A stretch of DNA of 12,006 nt, from contig JAEDJU010000030.1 of NCBI GenBank assembly GCA_016296195.1, positions 1 to 12,006 on the forward strand, given 5' to 3'. Positions 1-7,137 of this stretch are shown one piece after another. The notes beneath the pieces are model-generated. The model did no database searches. It was not told the DNA's origin and saw nothing but the letters and a program-made list of their open reading frames with translations. The stretch is from Candidatus Methanomethylophilaceae archaeon (GTDB lineage Archaea; Thermoplasmatota; Thermoplasmata; Methanomassiliicoccales; Methanomethylophilaceae). The first letter of the stretch is position 1; each line of letters begins with the position of its first letter. The position numbers were made by a program, and so were the translations under genes.

Positions 1-157
1 GCCCATGTCCTCTCTTGAGGGGCTTCCGGGCGTGGGGAAAAAGAGGGCCACGAAACTTGTCCTGGAAAGGCCGTTCAAGGATGCCGAGGACCTGAAGAGG
101 GTCATAGAAGACCCCAAGATCGTGGAAATCCTGTCGGAGATCGTTGTTTTCAAGTGA
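1..157 (+). CDS. C-terminal fragment of a helix-hairpin-helix protein (5' end outside window)
   Basis: The open frame enters from the left edge and stops with TGA at 155-157, giving about 51 residues. It contains a clear helix-hairpin-helix: LEGLPGVGKKRATKLV, with the GVGKKRA turn that in this fold contacts the DNA or RNA backbone without sequence specificity. After it come an acidic stretch and a short helical tail ending in VVFK. Only the tail is visible, so the parent protein cannot be named safely. One candidate is the archaeal radical SAM family that carries a C-terminal HhH (COG1031 type); DNA-repair nucleases and helicases also end in HhH domains. The HhH call is solid and the family is a guess. 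It is codirectional with priL, which lies 153 bases downstream. Confidence 0.7.
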   Translation, partial: PMSSLEGLPGVGKKRATKLVLERPFKDAEDLKRVIEDPKIVEILSEIVVFK

Positions 158-171
158 TGTTGTTGAACTGC

Positions 172-206
172 TGTGAAATTTCTCCCCTAGGGGGAGAACT
201 TTCACA
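172..206. repeat. Long imperfect hairpin/palindrome between the HhH gene and priL
   Basis: The arms are TGTGAAA (172-178) with TTTCACA (200-206), and TTCTCCCC (180-187) with GGGGAGAA (191-198). They are separated by one mismatch (T179/C199) and closed by a 3-base loop TAG (188-190), so 15 of 16 positions pair. It begins 14 bases after the upstream stop codon and lies about 105 bases before priL. It could be a 3' end or processing hairpin of the upstream transcript, or a dyad operator for priL. No long U-tract follows immediately, so a classic terminator is not clearly indicated. Confidence 0.6.
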
Positions 207-207
207 C

Positions 208-290
208 CTGAAAAATATTACCATTCAGACATGTTGTTAAACCTATCTCCCCGGGTATCTACGATCAAATCTTACGAACCCTTCTTTATC
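208..290 (+). promoter_or_regulatory. Candidate promoter elements for priL
   Basis: Two candidates are visible. The first is an A-rich BRE-like stretch followed by a TATA-like box (CTGAAAAATATTA, 208-220), which would start transcription near 242 and leave a leader of about 70 bases. The second is a weaker TTTAT box (285-289) about 24 bases before the ATG, which would give a leaderless mRNA. No Shine-Dalgarno sequence precedes the ATG at 311, which fits a leaderless message. Neither choice is proven by the sequence. Confidence 0.35.
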
Positions 291-310
291 CCGGACACAT
301 ATCACAAGTC

Positions 311-1372
311 ATGAACACCGGACGTGCGGCAAAGTTCCCCTTTCTGAAGGAATCGTCAGAGTTCGCCGAGAAGAACTCGGCAGACCTGGAGGATCTCCTG
401 ACATCCATGAACTACGAGCCGGCACGCACACGCGGAGTGCAGAGGGTCATGGATGCCCTGCGGCACTCCGAGGTGTCGTACACACCTCTGATGAACGACT
501 ACGACCGCCTGATAGAGGTCATGTCCTACCCCTATGCGAGGATGATAGTCTCCATGGTGGGAGACAGGTTCCTGACCAAGAGGTACGCCCTCGCGGAGGC
601 GGTCAGGATGAACAGGCTCCTCAGCACGGAGGACCATGAAACGGTCCGTATCGTCTCGGAGGAACTCGGTGTGGAGTCGTCCATAGATGCCGACGGCATC
701 ATGCGCATGAAGTTCACCGACTACCTGACCCTGTCATCGAGGCTCAAGGCCATCGAGTGGAAGCTCATCAACAGCGATGTCCATCACGGGTTGGTGTACC
801 TCCCCCAGGACAAATTCAGCCGTCTGATGCAGAACGCACTGCAGGACAAGATCGAATCGGAACTGCCCCTGATGACCCCGGAGGAATATCGGAGATACCT
901 TCAGGGAGACGTCACCAAGGTCACCATGGCCCTGGAGGAGGAGAAGAGACAGTTCGATCCCACCGGAGGCAAAGGGATGGAGAACCAGTATCTCCCGCCC
1001 TGCATCAGCCACATCATGGAGATGTCGAAACAGGGACTCAACCTGCCCCACAGTGCAAGGTTCGCGTTGGTCACCTTCCTGAAGGCACTCGGGATGGACT
1101 ATGACGGAATCATCAGGGTGTTCTCGGAATCACCCGACTTCGACGAATCGAAATCCGAGTATCAGATCAAGCACATAACAGGGGAACTCGCGGGAACCGA
1201 CGGATACACACCTCCGGAGTGCAAGACGATGAAGACCAACGGCCTGTGCTACTGTCCGGACACCCTGTGTCAGCAGGAGTGGATGAACCATCCGCTCTCA
1301 TACTACAGGGTGAAATCAGGGAACTATCAGAAGAAGGACCAACAAAACGGTCCCGAGAAAGAAACGGATTGA
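311..1372 (+). CDS. priL: DNA primase large subunit PriL (iron-sulfur protein)
   Basis: Regulatory subunit of the archaeal-eukaryotic primase. With the catalytic PriS it makes the RNA/DNA primers for replication, and its C-terminal 4Fe-4S domain helps initiation. The 353-residue protein shows the family layout: a helical N-terminal domain (about 1-210) and a C-terminal Fe-S domain beginning at YLPPC (C231). The conserved segment NLPHSARFALVTFL lies at 244-257. The cluster ligands are most likely C231, C304 (in YTPPEC), C313 or C315 (in GLCYC) and C320. Length is normal for archaeal PriL. The tail after about 335 is polar and lysine-rich and probably disordered. The ATG at 311 has no visible ribosome binding site. 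The gene is monocistronic here and converges on the minus-strand operon 32 bases away. PriS is not in the window. Confidence 0.93.
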   Translation: MNTGRAAKFPFLKESSEFAEKNSADLEDLLTSMNYEPARTRGVQRVMDALRHSEVSYTPLMNDYDRLIEVMSYPYARMIVSMVGDRFLTKRYALAEAVRMNRLLSTEDHETVRIVSEELGVESSIDADGIMRMKFTDYLTLSSRLKAIEWKLINSDVHHGLVYLPQDKFSRLMQNALQDKIESELPLMTPEEYRRYLQGDVTKVTMALEEEKRQFDPTGGKGMENQYLPPCISHIMEMSKQGLNLPHSARFALVTFLKALGMDYDGIIRVFSESPDFDESKSEYQIKHITGELAGTDGYTPPECKTMKTNGLCYCPDTLCQQEWMNHPLSYYRVKSGNYQKKDQQNGPEKETD

Positions 1373-1404
1373 GAAAGGGGTTGTAAGTCGTTTGAAAGCG
1401 GGAA

Positions 1405-2076
1405 TCACTCCTTGGAGTCATCCTCCCTGCAGAGATTCCTCCAGGTGATGATGCCTCTCTGGATCGCGGTCAGGTTACCGACCACGGCGAACCAGAGCAT
1501 CATGATCTCCAACCAGTTGATCTCGATGCCGAAGACGGTGAACGAACCGTATCCAACGGCCATCATGACCAGCTGGATGATCGGGAACAACGTGGACAGC
1601 ACGACCCTGTCGGCACGTCCGAGCAGTCCCGCGTAGAGACGGGGTGCACCGATGGCCTGTGCCTGGGTTCCCATGTAGGAGGTCAGGAGGACACCTATGA
1701 GGGCGAACATCCCGAGATAGGGGTCGCACCATGCACTGAAGGCGACACCTCCGATCATGAACACATCGGCGTACCTGTCGAAGACGTGGTCGAGATAATC
1801 TCCCTTGCGACCGGCCTTGCCGGCGAGTTTGGCGACCTTTCCATCCAGGGCATCGAAGTATCCCGATACCAGGACCATTATGCCTCCCAGCAGGAGGAGC
1901 CATTTGAACTCCTCCCTCCCATCCAGATAATATCCGCTGAAGTAGAACAGCAGACCGCATACAAGGGCCAGGATCAAACCGACCCACGAGATCATGTTGG
2001 GATTGACGTTGATCAGTCTCTTGGCAACGGGCGTCAATGCGAAATCGGCCCTTGCCCTCTGTCCGTCTAGAACCAT
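1405..2076 (-). CDS. CDP-alcohol phosphatidyltransferase, probably archaetidylinositol-phosphate synthase type
   Basis: Integral membrane enzyme that transfers a phosphoalcohol onto a CDP-activated lipid, here presumably CDP-archaeol, to make an archaeal phospholipid head group. The family signature DxxDGxxAR-x8-GxxxDxxxD is present as D75, D78, G79, A82, K83, G92, D96, D100 (223-residue numbering). The usual Arg is Lys, and the spacing is exact. About six hydrophobic segments fit the six-helix fold (roughly 28-48, 58-74, 105-137 as one or two, 157-177, 186-205). A longer frame starts with TTG at 2097, but the ATG at 2076 has a good GAGGAG ribosome site (2085-2090, 8 bases upstream), so I prefer it. 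It overlaps the end of the upstream kinase gene by 10 bases and is the last gene of the operon. The LDHVFDRYAD stretch resembles archaetidylinositol-phosphate synthases; the exact alcohol substrate is inference. Confidence 0.85.
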   Translation of the reverse strand: MVLDGQRARADFALTPVAKRLINVNPNMISWVGLILALVCGLLFYFSGYYLDGREEFKWLLLLGGIMVLVSGYFDALDGKVAKLAGKAGRKGDYLDHVFDRYADVFMIGGVAFSAWCDPYLGMFALIGVLLTSYMGTQAQAIGAPRLYAGLLGRADRVVLSTLFPIIQLVMMAVGYGSFTVFGIEINWLEIMMLWFAVVGNLTAIQRGIITWRNLCREDDSKE

Positions 2077-2600
2077 CTGTCCATCTCCTCGGACCAATCG
2101 GTCCTTCCTGGGAGGTAATCCGAGAACTCCCCTTTTACGATTTGCTCCACGGCATCGGCCGAGGATGCGGGATCACCCTCCGAGCAATCCACCTCGTACA
2201 CGGGTATGTCGGAATCGGTGGCCTCGCAGAGGATGACGTCGAGGATCTCTGACTGTACGTTCTCCCGGACCTTGTCGGGACCGTATCCTCTGGCCTCAAG
2301 TCTCTCTGCCAGAACGGATGGGTTGCACCTGAGGACGATTATCTCCCTGCAGTCCATGAAATGGGACAGATGACTGTCCATGAGGTACAGATCCTCGGTC
2401 TCCCTGTACTGTTGGAGCGAATCGTTCAGGAGGTCCAGGTCCACCTCGTGGGTGTCCCTGGCGGCATCCAGCTCACCGAGGAGACCGTGGGAGCGGATGT
2501 GATCGTTCATGTCTATGACGTTGTATCCGCGGGAACGGAGTTCGGCCGACACGGATGTCTTACCGGTTCCCGGGGTCCCTGTTATCGCGACCAGTGTCAT
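2067..2600 (-). CDS. Archaeal adenylate kinase, Fap7/AK6 family
   Basis: P-loop NMP kinase of the archaeal AK6 group (COG1936), converting AMP + ATP to 2 ADP. Eukaryotic and archaeal homologues (Fap7, hCINAP) also act in small-subunit ribosome maturation with uS11. The 177-residue protein begins with the Walker A loop GTPGTGKT (8-15). It continues with the family motif MDSHLSHF (74-81) and the segment LRCNPSVLAERLEARGY (90-106) leading into the LID and a KVRENVQSE helix (110-118), all typical of the family. Length is normal. The ATG overlaps the stop of the preceding PfkB kinase as ATGA (2597-2600), suggesting translational coupling, and its own 3' end overlaps the next gene. In this operon it could phosphorylate AMP made by the neighbouring nucleoside kinase, which is an inference from context. 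Confidence 0.88.
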   Translation of the reverse strand: MTLVAITGTPGTGKTSVSAELRSRGYNVIDMNDHIRSHGLLGELDAARDTHEVDLDLLNDSLQQYRETEDLYLMDSHLSHFMDCREIIVLRCNPSVLAERLEARGYGPDKVRENVQSEILDVILCEATDSDIPVYEVDCSEGDPASSADAVEQIVKGEFSDYLPGRTDWSEEMDRWF

Positions 2601-3532
2601 GCGATCTCTCTCATGTACGGTTCCGCCCTTGCGACGGCGGCATCCCAGCTGGGGGTGTTGGTGAGTGCACCGACGGCCTCCACCGCGAAGGATGCAACGG
2701 ATGACGCTATGACCAGGGCCTCGGGGACATCGTATCCGTGATGGAGTGCGGAATAGAATCCAGCACGGTAGTTATCACCGGCTCCCGTCACGTCAACTGC
2801 CCTCTCGGCCTTCACCAACGGTATGTTCACGATCTCGTCCCCGATCCTGGCGACACTTCCCTTGTCACCGTTGGTGGTGACGACCATGGAGGTGGGCGCA
2901 TCGAGGATGCTGTCGAGACCGAGATACCTGCAGATGGTCTCAGCCTCGAGCTCGTTGCAGAACAGGGAATCGGCCATGGGCATGGCCTCACGCACAAGGT
3001 CCGCGTTCCAGACGTGATGGACCTCCTGTGCCGGATCCAAGGCCATCTCCGGACCTCCGGACAGCTCGCGCATCAATGAGATGTAGTACGAGGGCTGACC
3101 GGTGCAGAAATGGACCTTCCTGGATCTCGATGCCATTCCCGTGAGCCTTACACCCAGTTCATCGGCATGTCCCTGGGGCCCCTGATAGAAGAAGACCCTG
3201 GTGGTGAGCTGCCTGTCGTTGATGATCACACAGGTGGAGGTCTCCTGACCCTCCAAGGTGACGACCTCGTCCATGATCAATCCGGAATCCTCCATGAACC
3301 TGAGGTATGCCGAGGGAAAATCCGGCCCGATGAAGGCGCAGAGGGCGGTGGGGCAACCCAGTTTGGCCGCCGCCACCGCTATGTTCGGTCCGGTACCGCC
3401 GAGCGTGGTCTTCTTGGAGAGAGCATCGGCTGTTATCCCGGGTGGCAGGAACTCGTCGATCGATATGATCTGGTCGACGGTGACGTGTCCGTATACGGAT
3501 AGGAAAGGGTCCTTCAGGTCCCTTCCTCCCAT
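2597..3532 (-). CDS. PfkB-family (ribokinase fold) kinase, possibly a nucleoside kinase
   Basis: ATP-dependent kinase of the ribokinase/PfkB superfamily, 311 residues, of normal length. Visible motifs are the substrate-side glycine motif GGTGPN (45-50), the Mg-associated NELE (193-196) and the catalytic signature VDVTGAGDNYRAGF (246-259), with D253 as the expected catalytic base and the anion-hole glycines before it. The usual DxFxAGF is DNYRAGF here. Substrate cannot be read from the sequence. Archaeal members include nucleoside kinases acting on inosine, guanosine, cytidine and adenosine. Because this gene overlaps the SAH hydrolase gene by 19 bases (3514-3532) and couples by ATGA to an adenylate kinase, removal of the released adenosine or inosine is the most attractive role. 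A sugar kinase role is the alternative. The ATG at 3532 has no strong ribosome site, and the overlap suggests reinitiation. Confidence 0.85.
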   Translation of the reverse strand: MGGRDLKDPFLSVYGHVTVDQIISIDEFLPPGITADALSKKTTLGGTGPNIAVAAAKLGCPTALCAFIGPDFPSAYLRFMEDSGLIMDEVVTLEGQETSTCVIINDRQLTTRVFFYQGPQGHADELGVRLTGMASRSRKVHFCTGQPSYYISLMRELSGGPEMALDPAQEVHHVWNADLVREAMPMADSLFCNELEAETICRYLGLDSILDAPTSMVVTTNGDKGSVARIGDEIVNIPLVKAERAVDVTGAGDNYRAGFYSALHHGYDVPEALVIASSVASFAVEAVGALTNTPSWDAAVARAEPYMREIA

Positions 3533-4752
3533 CCGGTGATGTATTTGATCTGTCCCTCGCTCAGACTGTCGATGGTGACACCCATGGATGTGAGCTTGAG
3601 CATGGCGATCTCGGAATCGATCTCGTGGGGGACGTTGTAGACCTGATTCTCCATCTCCTTGTAGTGCTGGGTCATGTAGACGATACCCAGTGCCTGGGTG
3701 GCGAAACTCATGTCCATGATCTCCGCGGGGTGTCCCTGTCCGGCTGCGAGGTTCATGAGACGTCCCTCGGCGATCAGGTACAGGCTGCGTCCGTCCTTCA
3801 TCTTGTACTCGTCGATGAAGTCACGGACCCTCTCCTTGGAGACGGACATCTCATCGAGGGCAGCCTTGCTGATCTCGTTGTCGAAGTGACCGACGTTACC
3901 CATGATGCAACCGTCCTTCATGACGGCGATGTGCTCCGCGGCGACGATGTCCTTGCATCCGGTGACGGTGATGATGATATCGGCGACCTTCACGGCATCG
4001 ACCATCCTCATGACCTCGAATCCGTCCATCTTGGCCTCGATGGCCTTGATGGGGTCCACCTCGGTGACGATAACGGATGCTCCGAGACCCTTCGCCCTCA
4101 TGGCGACTCCCTTTCCGCACCATCCGTATCCCGCGACCACGAGTCTCTTTCCGGCCACGATCAGGTTGGTGGCGTTCATGAACCCGTCGAATGCGGACTG
4201 ACCGGTTCCGTACCTGTTGTCGAACATGAACTTCATCTTGGCATCGTTGACATCCAGAACGGGGAACTTGAGTGCCTTGTCGGCGGCCATGGCCCTGAGG
4301 CGCACGACACCGGTGGTGGTCTCCTCGTTGGCGGCCTTGATGTTGGACAGCTTCTCCTTGCGGGTGGTATGTGCCATGGCGATGAGGTCCGCACCGTCAT
4401 CGATGATGAAGTCCGGGGACAGGTCCATGACCTGGTTCAGATTGTTGTAGTACTCCTCGGATGACTCCCATTTCTTGGCGAAGACCTCGAGACCGAACTC
4501 CTCGCGGAGAGCGGTGGCGACGGAATCATCGGTGGAGAGGGGGTTGCAGCTGGCAAGGCGGATCTTCGCCCCCGCATCTGCGAGGGTGACGGCGAGCATA
4601 CCGGTCTTGGCCTCGGTGTGGAGGGCCATTCCGATCTTGAGTCCCGCGAGGGGCTGCTCGTCGATGAAGCGTTTTCTTATGTCCTTCAGGACAGGCATGT
4701 GGGCCTCGGCCCAATGAAGCCTGAGGGATCCCTGTTTCAAAAGGTCGTCCAT
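3514..4752 (-). CDS. ahcY: S-adenosylhomocysteine (or S-inosylhomocysteine) hydrolase
   Basis: NAD-dependent cytosolic enzyme that splits the methylation by-product SAH, or its deaminated form SIH in some methanogens, into homocysteine and nucleoside. The 412-residue protein carries the expected active-site landmarks: LHTEAKT (H45), DDGAD (D119), EETTTG (E144), K174, and FDN (D178, N179). The NAD-binding Rossmann loop is GYGWCGKG (208-215), followed by GHFDNEI and the GQGHPAEIMDMSF segment near the C terminus. The human active-site Cys region reads YGTGQS, as in archaeal enzymes, and the long Lys/Tyr tail of animal and bacterial forms is absent, also normal for archaea. The ATG follows the TGA of the upstream gene directly (no gap). 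Whether SAH or SIH is the true substrate depends on a deaminase elsewhere in the genome. The family call is firm. Confidence 0.95.
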   Translation of the reverse strand: MDDLLKQGSLRLHWAEAHMPVLKDIRKRFIDEQPLAGLKIGMALHTEAKTGMLAVTLADAGAKIRLASCNPLSTDDSVATALREEFGLEVFAKKWESSEEYYNNLNQVMDLSPDFIIDDGADLIAMAHTTRKEKLSNIKAANEETTTGVVRLRAMAADKALKFPVLDVNDAKMKFMFDNRYGTGQSAFDGFMNATNLIVAGKRLVVAGYGWCGKGVAMRAKGLGASVIVTEVDPIKAIEAKMDGFEVMRMVDAVKVADIIITVTGCKDIVAAEHIAVMKDGCIMGNVGHFDNEISKAALDEMSVSKERVRDFIDEYKMKDGRSLYLIAEGRLMNLAAGQGHPAEIMDMSFATQALGIVYMTQHYKEMENQVYNVPHEIDSEIAMLKLTSMGVTIDSLSEGQIKYITGWEEGT

Positions 4753-5511
4753 TCAGTTTCCTCCTTCATCGAATTCGGCCATCAGTGAATCACAGATGCA
4801 TCTGACGGTCTCGCGACGGTTATCCTTGCTGGAATACCCATCCAGTATCTTTAATATTGCTTCCTCGTCGCCACGGAGCTCCTCCACATAGGAGATGATG
4901 TTCTCCAACGCACGCGTCATCTCATCGGAGATGGGGACGGTCGCTGTCCTGGATGTACGGGACAGAGGGTTCAGGTCGATGGAGATGACCACCTTACCCA
5001 TGGAGACGAGTGCCTCCGCACGGTCACCGTCCTCGATGGGGACCACGATGACATCGCTGTCGAAGATACCCTCCTTGGTACAGAGGGCACGGTCGTGGTT
5101 CAGGCCCTGGATCCTGCAATCCGGATCCCTTCCGAGGACCTCTCCGGCACCCTTCGATTCGAGGTAGGATATGATCCCCTCCATCCTCTCGGGAGTGCGA
5201 TGGAAGAGGTTGACCTCGATCTTGGCGGGGATGGCCTTGGCCAGCCTGATGAGATTCTCCGCATCCAGTGCTGCTGCGTTTCCATTGATGCAGACGACCG
5301 GATTCCTTGCCTTGAGAAGGTATGCGGCGGCGACTCTCTCGGCCTCCTTGGCGGGTTCGATGCTCTTCTCTCCCATCAGGTAATCGTATGCTTCACCACG
5401 ACCATGGGAGATCAGACCGGTGGGGGTCACCAGACCCTTCTCCACCATCTCGGCCAGACGCTCCCTGGTCATGAGCGACTTGTATCTGGGATGATCTTTA
5501 GGAATGTCCAC
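4753..5511 (-). CDS. 4-phosphopantoate--beta-alanine ligase (archaeal phosphopantothenate synthetase)
   Basis: Archaea-specific CoA-pathway enzyme (COG1701) that joins 4-phosphopantoate to beta-alanine using ATP, replacing bacterial pantothenate synthetase plus pantothenate kinase. The 252-residue sequence shows the conserved family blocks: N-terminal IPKDHPRYKSL (3-13), GLISHGRGEAYDYLMGE (32-48), NPVVCINGNAAAL (70-82), EVNLFHRT (99-106), then VVPIEDGDRAEALVSMGK and IDLNPLSRTSRTATV toward the C terminus. Length matches the family. The start is a GTG at 5511 with no clear ribosome site; a TATA-like box 22-28 bases upstream suggests a leaderless message. It is the first gene of the five-gene minus-strand operon and is divergent from the TrmJ-like gene. 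Pantoate kinase, its usual partner, is not in the window. Confidence 0.93.
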   Translation of the reverse strand: MDIPKDHPRYKSLMTRERLAEMVEKGLVTPTGLISHGRGEAYDYLMGEKSIEPAKEAERVAAAYLLKARNPVVCINGNAAALDAENLIRLAKAIPAKIEVNLFHRTPERMEGIISYLESKGAGEVLGRDPDCRIQGLNHDRALCTKEGIFDSDVIVVPIEDGDRAEALVSMGKVVISIDLNPLSRTSRTATVPISDEMTRALENIISYVEELRGDEEAILKILDGYSSKDNRRETVRCICDSLMAEFDEGGN

Positions 5512-5530
5512 ATGCTCTGATAACAGGAGA

Positions 5531-5542
5531 CCCGTATAAGGG
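5531..5542. promoter_or_regulatory. Symmetric TATA element between divergent genes
   Basis: CCCGTATAAGGG reads as a TATA-like box on both strands (GTATAAGG on plus, CTTATACG on minus). On minus it lies about 25 bases before the GTG of the phosphopantothenate synthetase, predicting a leaderless transcript. On plus it predicts a start near 5562, just before a GGTGATT ribosome site. A second minus-strand possibility, CTAAAA, lies near 5557-5563. Confidence 0.4.
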
Positions 5543-5586
5543 TGCGCATCGACAGTGTTTTAGCGGAGTCGGGTGATTGGGCGCCC

Positions 5587-6315
5587 ATGCCGGAAATACG
5601 CATCGTGGTCGTCGGACCCAAATACGAGGGGAATGTGGGGGCCATCGCCAGATCCATGGCCAACTTCGATCTGAAGGAGCTCTATCTCGTGAATCCCTGC
5701 GAACTAGGAGACGATGCGTACCGCAGATCCAAACACGGATCGTCGATCCTCGACGACGTCCACATAGTCGACACACTTGAACAGGCCGTCGAGGGATGTT
5801 TCATGGTCGTCGGAACCAGCGGGGTCACCACGAAAGGTGACAGGAACTACACCCGTGTACCAGTCTCTGTCCGCGAGTTCGCACAGCACTGCCGCGGATA
5901 CCCCGAGAAGATCGCTGTGGTCTTCGGAAGGGAGGATATCGGATTGCTCCAGGAGGAGCTCAACATGTGCGATGTCCTGATACACATCCCCACCGGCGAG
6001 GAATACCCCATCATGAACCTCTCCCATGCGGCGAACATCGTCATGTACGAGTTCTTCATGGCCGACGACACCCCCCGTAGGCCGGAACCCGCGGACTCCC
6101 ACGAGAAGAGCCTCATGTTCGACTTCTTCGGGGACCTTCTCGATGCCATCGATTATCCCACCAACAGGAGGGACTCGACGACCGTTATGTTCAGAAGGAT
6201 GATGGGTCGTGCCATCCCGACCAAATACGAGTACAACACCATCATGGGTGTCTTCGGGGATGCGTCCAAGATCATCAAATACGGAAAATCATGGGAGAAG
6301 AAGGATCAGAAGTGA
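5587..6315 (+). CDS. TrmJ-like SpoU-family tRNA 2'-O-methyltransferase
   Basis: SPOUT (trefoil knot) methyltransferase that uses SAM to methylate a ribose 2'-OH. The TrmJ group modifies tRNA position 32. Family motifs are visible in 242-residue numbering: GNVGAIARSM (15-24), FGREDIGL (113-120) and the knot/SAM loop IPTGEEYPIMNLSHA (134-148). The C-terminal 85 residues after the knot are helical and charged, as in archaeal TrmJ. A GTG at 5542 in the same frame would add 15 residues unlike the family. The ATG at 5587 follows a strong GGTGATT ribosome site (5570-5576) and matches the usual start just before the first beta strand. Its last 10 bases overlap the end of the convergent FtsZ-like gene. 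The reaction also feeds the SAH recycling encoded by the divergent operon, which is an observation of context only. Confidence 0.9.
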   Translation: MPEIRIVVVGPKYEGNVGAIARSMANFDLKELYLVNPCELGDDAYRRSKHGSSILDDVHIVDTLEQAVEGCFMVVGTSGVTTKGDRNYTRVPVSVREFAQHCRGYPEKIAVVFGREDIGLLQEELNMCDVLIHIPTGEEYPIMNLSHAANIVMYEFFMADDTPRRPEPADSHEKSLMFDFFGDLLDAIDYPTNRRDSTTVMFRRMMGRAIPTKYEYNTIMGVFGDASKIIKYGKSWEKKDQK

Positions 6316-7133
6316 TCCACATCCCTCACAGAGAGGAACAACAGGACCCTTGTGTCCTCCCTGTCCTCCCTCTTGACTATCTCCGGCAGTATACCACTCA
6401 TCGAGACGACCGCATCAGTCAGTGACTCCTTCTCCGCAGTACCGAAACTGGAACTGACGTATAATATGAGTTTACCTGCGGACGGATCGGTCTCGACCAT
6501 CGGGTTCTCCATGGCCTTCGACACCGCCACCACGGGATCCATATCCGTGGCGTAAGCGAATGTGTACACCTTCTGGGAGAACATGCTGAAGAAGGGACCC
6601 TCCATCGTACGGTACATGTTCTGAAGTGCGAATGCCACCGTGCGGGAATAGACCTCCAGAACGTTCCTGATCTTGATGGAGGGGTACAGGATGTTGAGGG
6701 TCTCCACATCCAGTATGAAGGAACGGTCTGACATCGATATGATCTCAGGGAGGACATCCATGGCCTTCTCGCGACGTGTGTACTCGAACATCATCGGAAT
6801 ACCGGACACGGAGACCACCTTGCATCCGCATTCCTTCGCACATCCCATGACCACAGGCATCATGCCAGTACCCGTACCTCCGCCAAGGACGGAGAAGACG
6901 ATGGCCACACGTTTCCCTGCGAATATCTCCCTTATGCGGTCGATGTTCTCCACGGCTATGGTGCTGGCCAGGAACTGATCTCCGAAACACCCCTCGATGT
7001 CGGAGGGGACCATCTGTATGGAACTCCTCGAACTGGAGTTGATGAAGAATGTGGGCATGTCGATCCTGCCCTCGGCGTTCTCTATGACACTGGATGCCCC
7101 GCCACCGCATACGACCAGGACGACATCGTCCAT
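6306..7133 (-). CDS. Divergent FtsZ/tubulin-superfamily protein
   Basis: 275-residue protein with the tubulin signature GGGTGTG at 84-90 (T4 loop, phosphate binding), preceded by a hydrophobic strand, and a glycine-rich N-terminal loop CGGGASS (9-15) at the T1 position. IPMMFEYTRREKA fits the T5 region. It is clearly shorter than FtsZ or CetZ, and other landmarks are missing: no NTD in the T2 region, no GAGxxP T3 loop, and no NxDxxD T7 loop, the element that activates GTP hydrolysis in the neighbouring subunit of a filament. The T7 position reads GPFFSMFSQK instead. It may therefore bind nucleotide without FtsZ-like filament GTPase activity; this is inference. The gene follows a ribbon-helix-helix gene by 4 bases. 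I cannot assign it to a named FtsZ subfamily. Confidence 0.82.
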   Translation of the reverse strand: MDDVVLVVCGGGASSVIENAEGRIDMPTFFINSSSRSSIQMVPSDIEGCFGDQFLASTIAVENIDRIREIFAGKRVAIVFSVLGGGTGTGMMPVVMGCAKECGCKVVSVSGIPMMFEYTRREKAMDVLPEIISMSDRSFILDVETLNILYPSIKIRNVLEVYSRTVAFALQNMYRTMEGPFFSMFSQKVYTFAYATDMDPVVAVSKAMENPMVETDPSAGKLILYVSSSFGTAEKESLTDAVVSMSGILPEIVKREDREDTRVLLFLSVRDVDHF

Positions 7134-7137
7134 CGGA

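Noticed and set aside
3625..4464. A 279-codon plus-strand open frame opposite the SAH hydrolase gene
   Set aside because: It is rich in Asp, His, Gly and Val in the pattern produced by reading the complement of a GC-rich gene, has no recognisable domain, and lies wholly antisense to a confidently identified enzyme.
5542..5586. GTG start for the TrmJ-like gene, adding 15 residues
   Set aside because: The ATG at 5587 has a GGTGATT ribosome site and begins just before the first conserved strand of the family; the extra residues have no counterpart.
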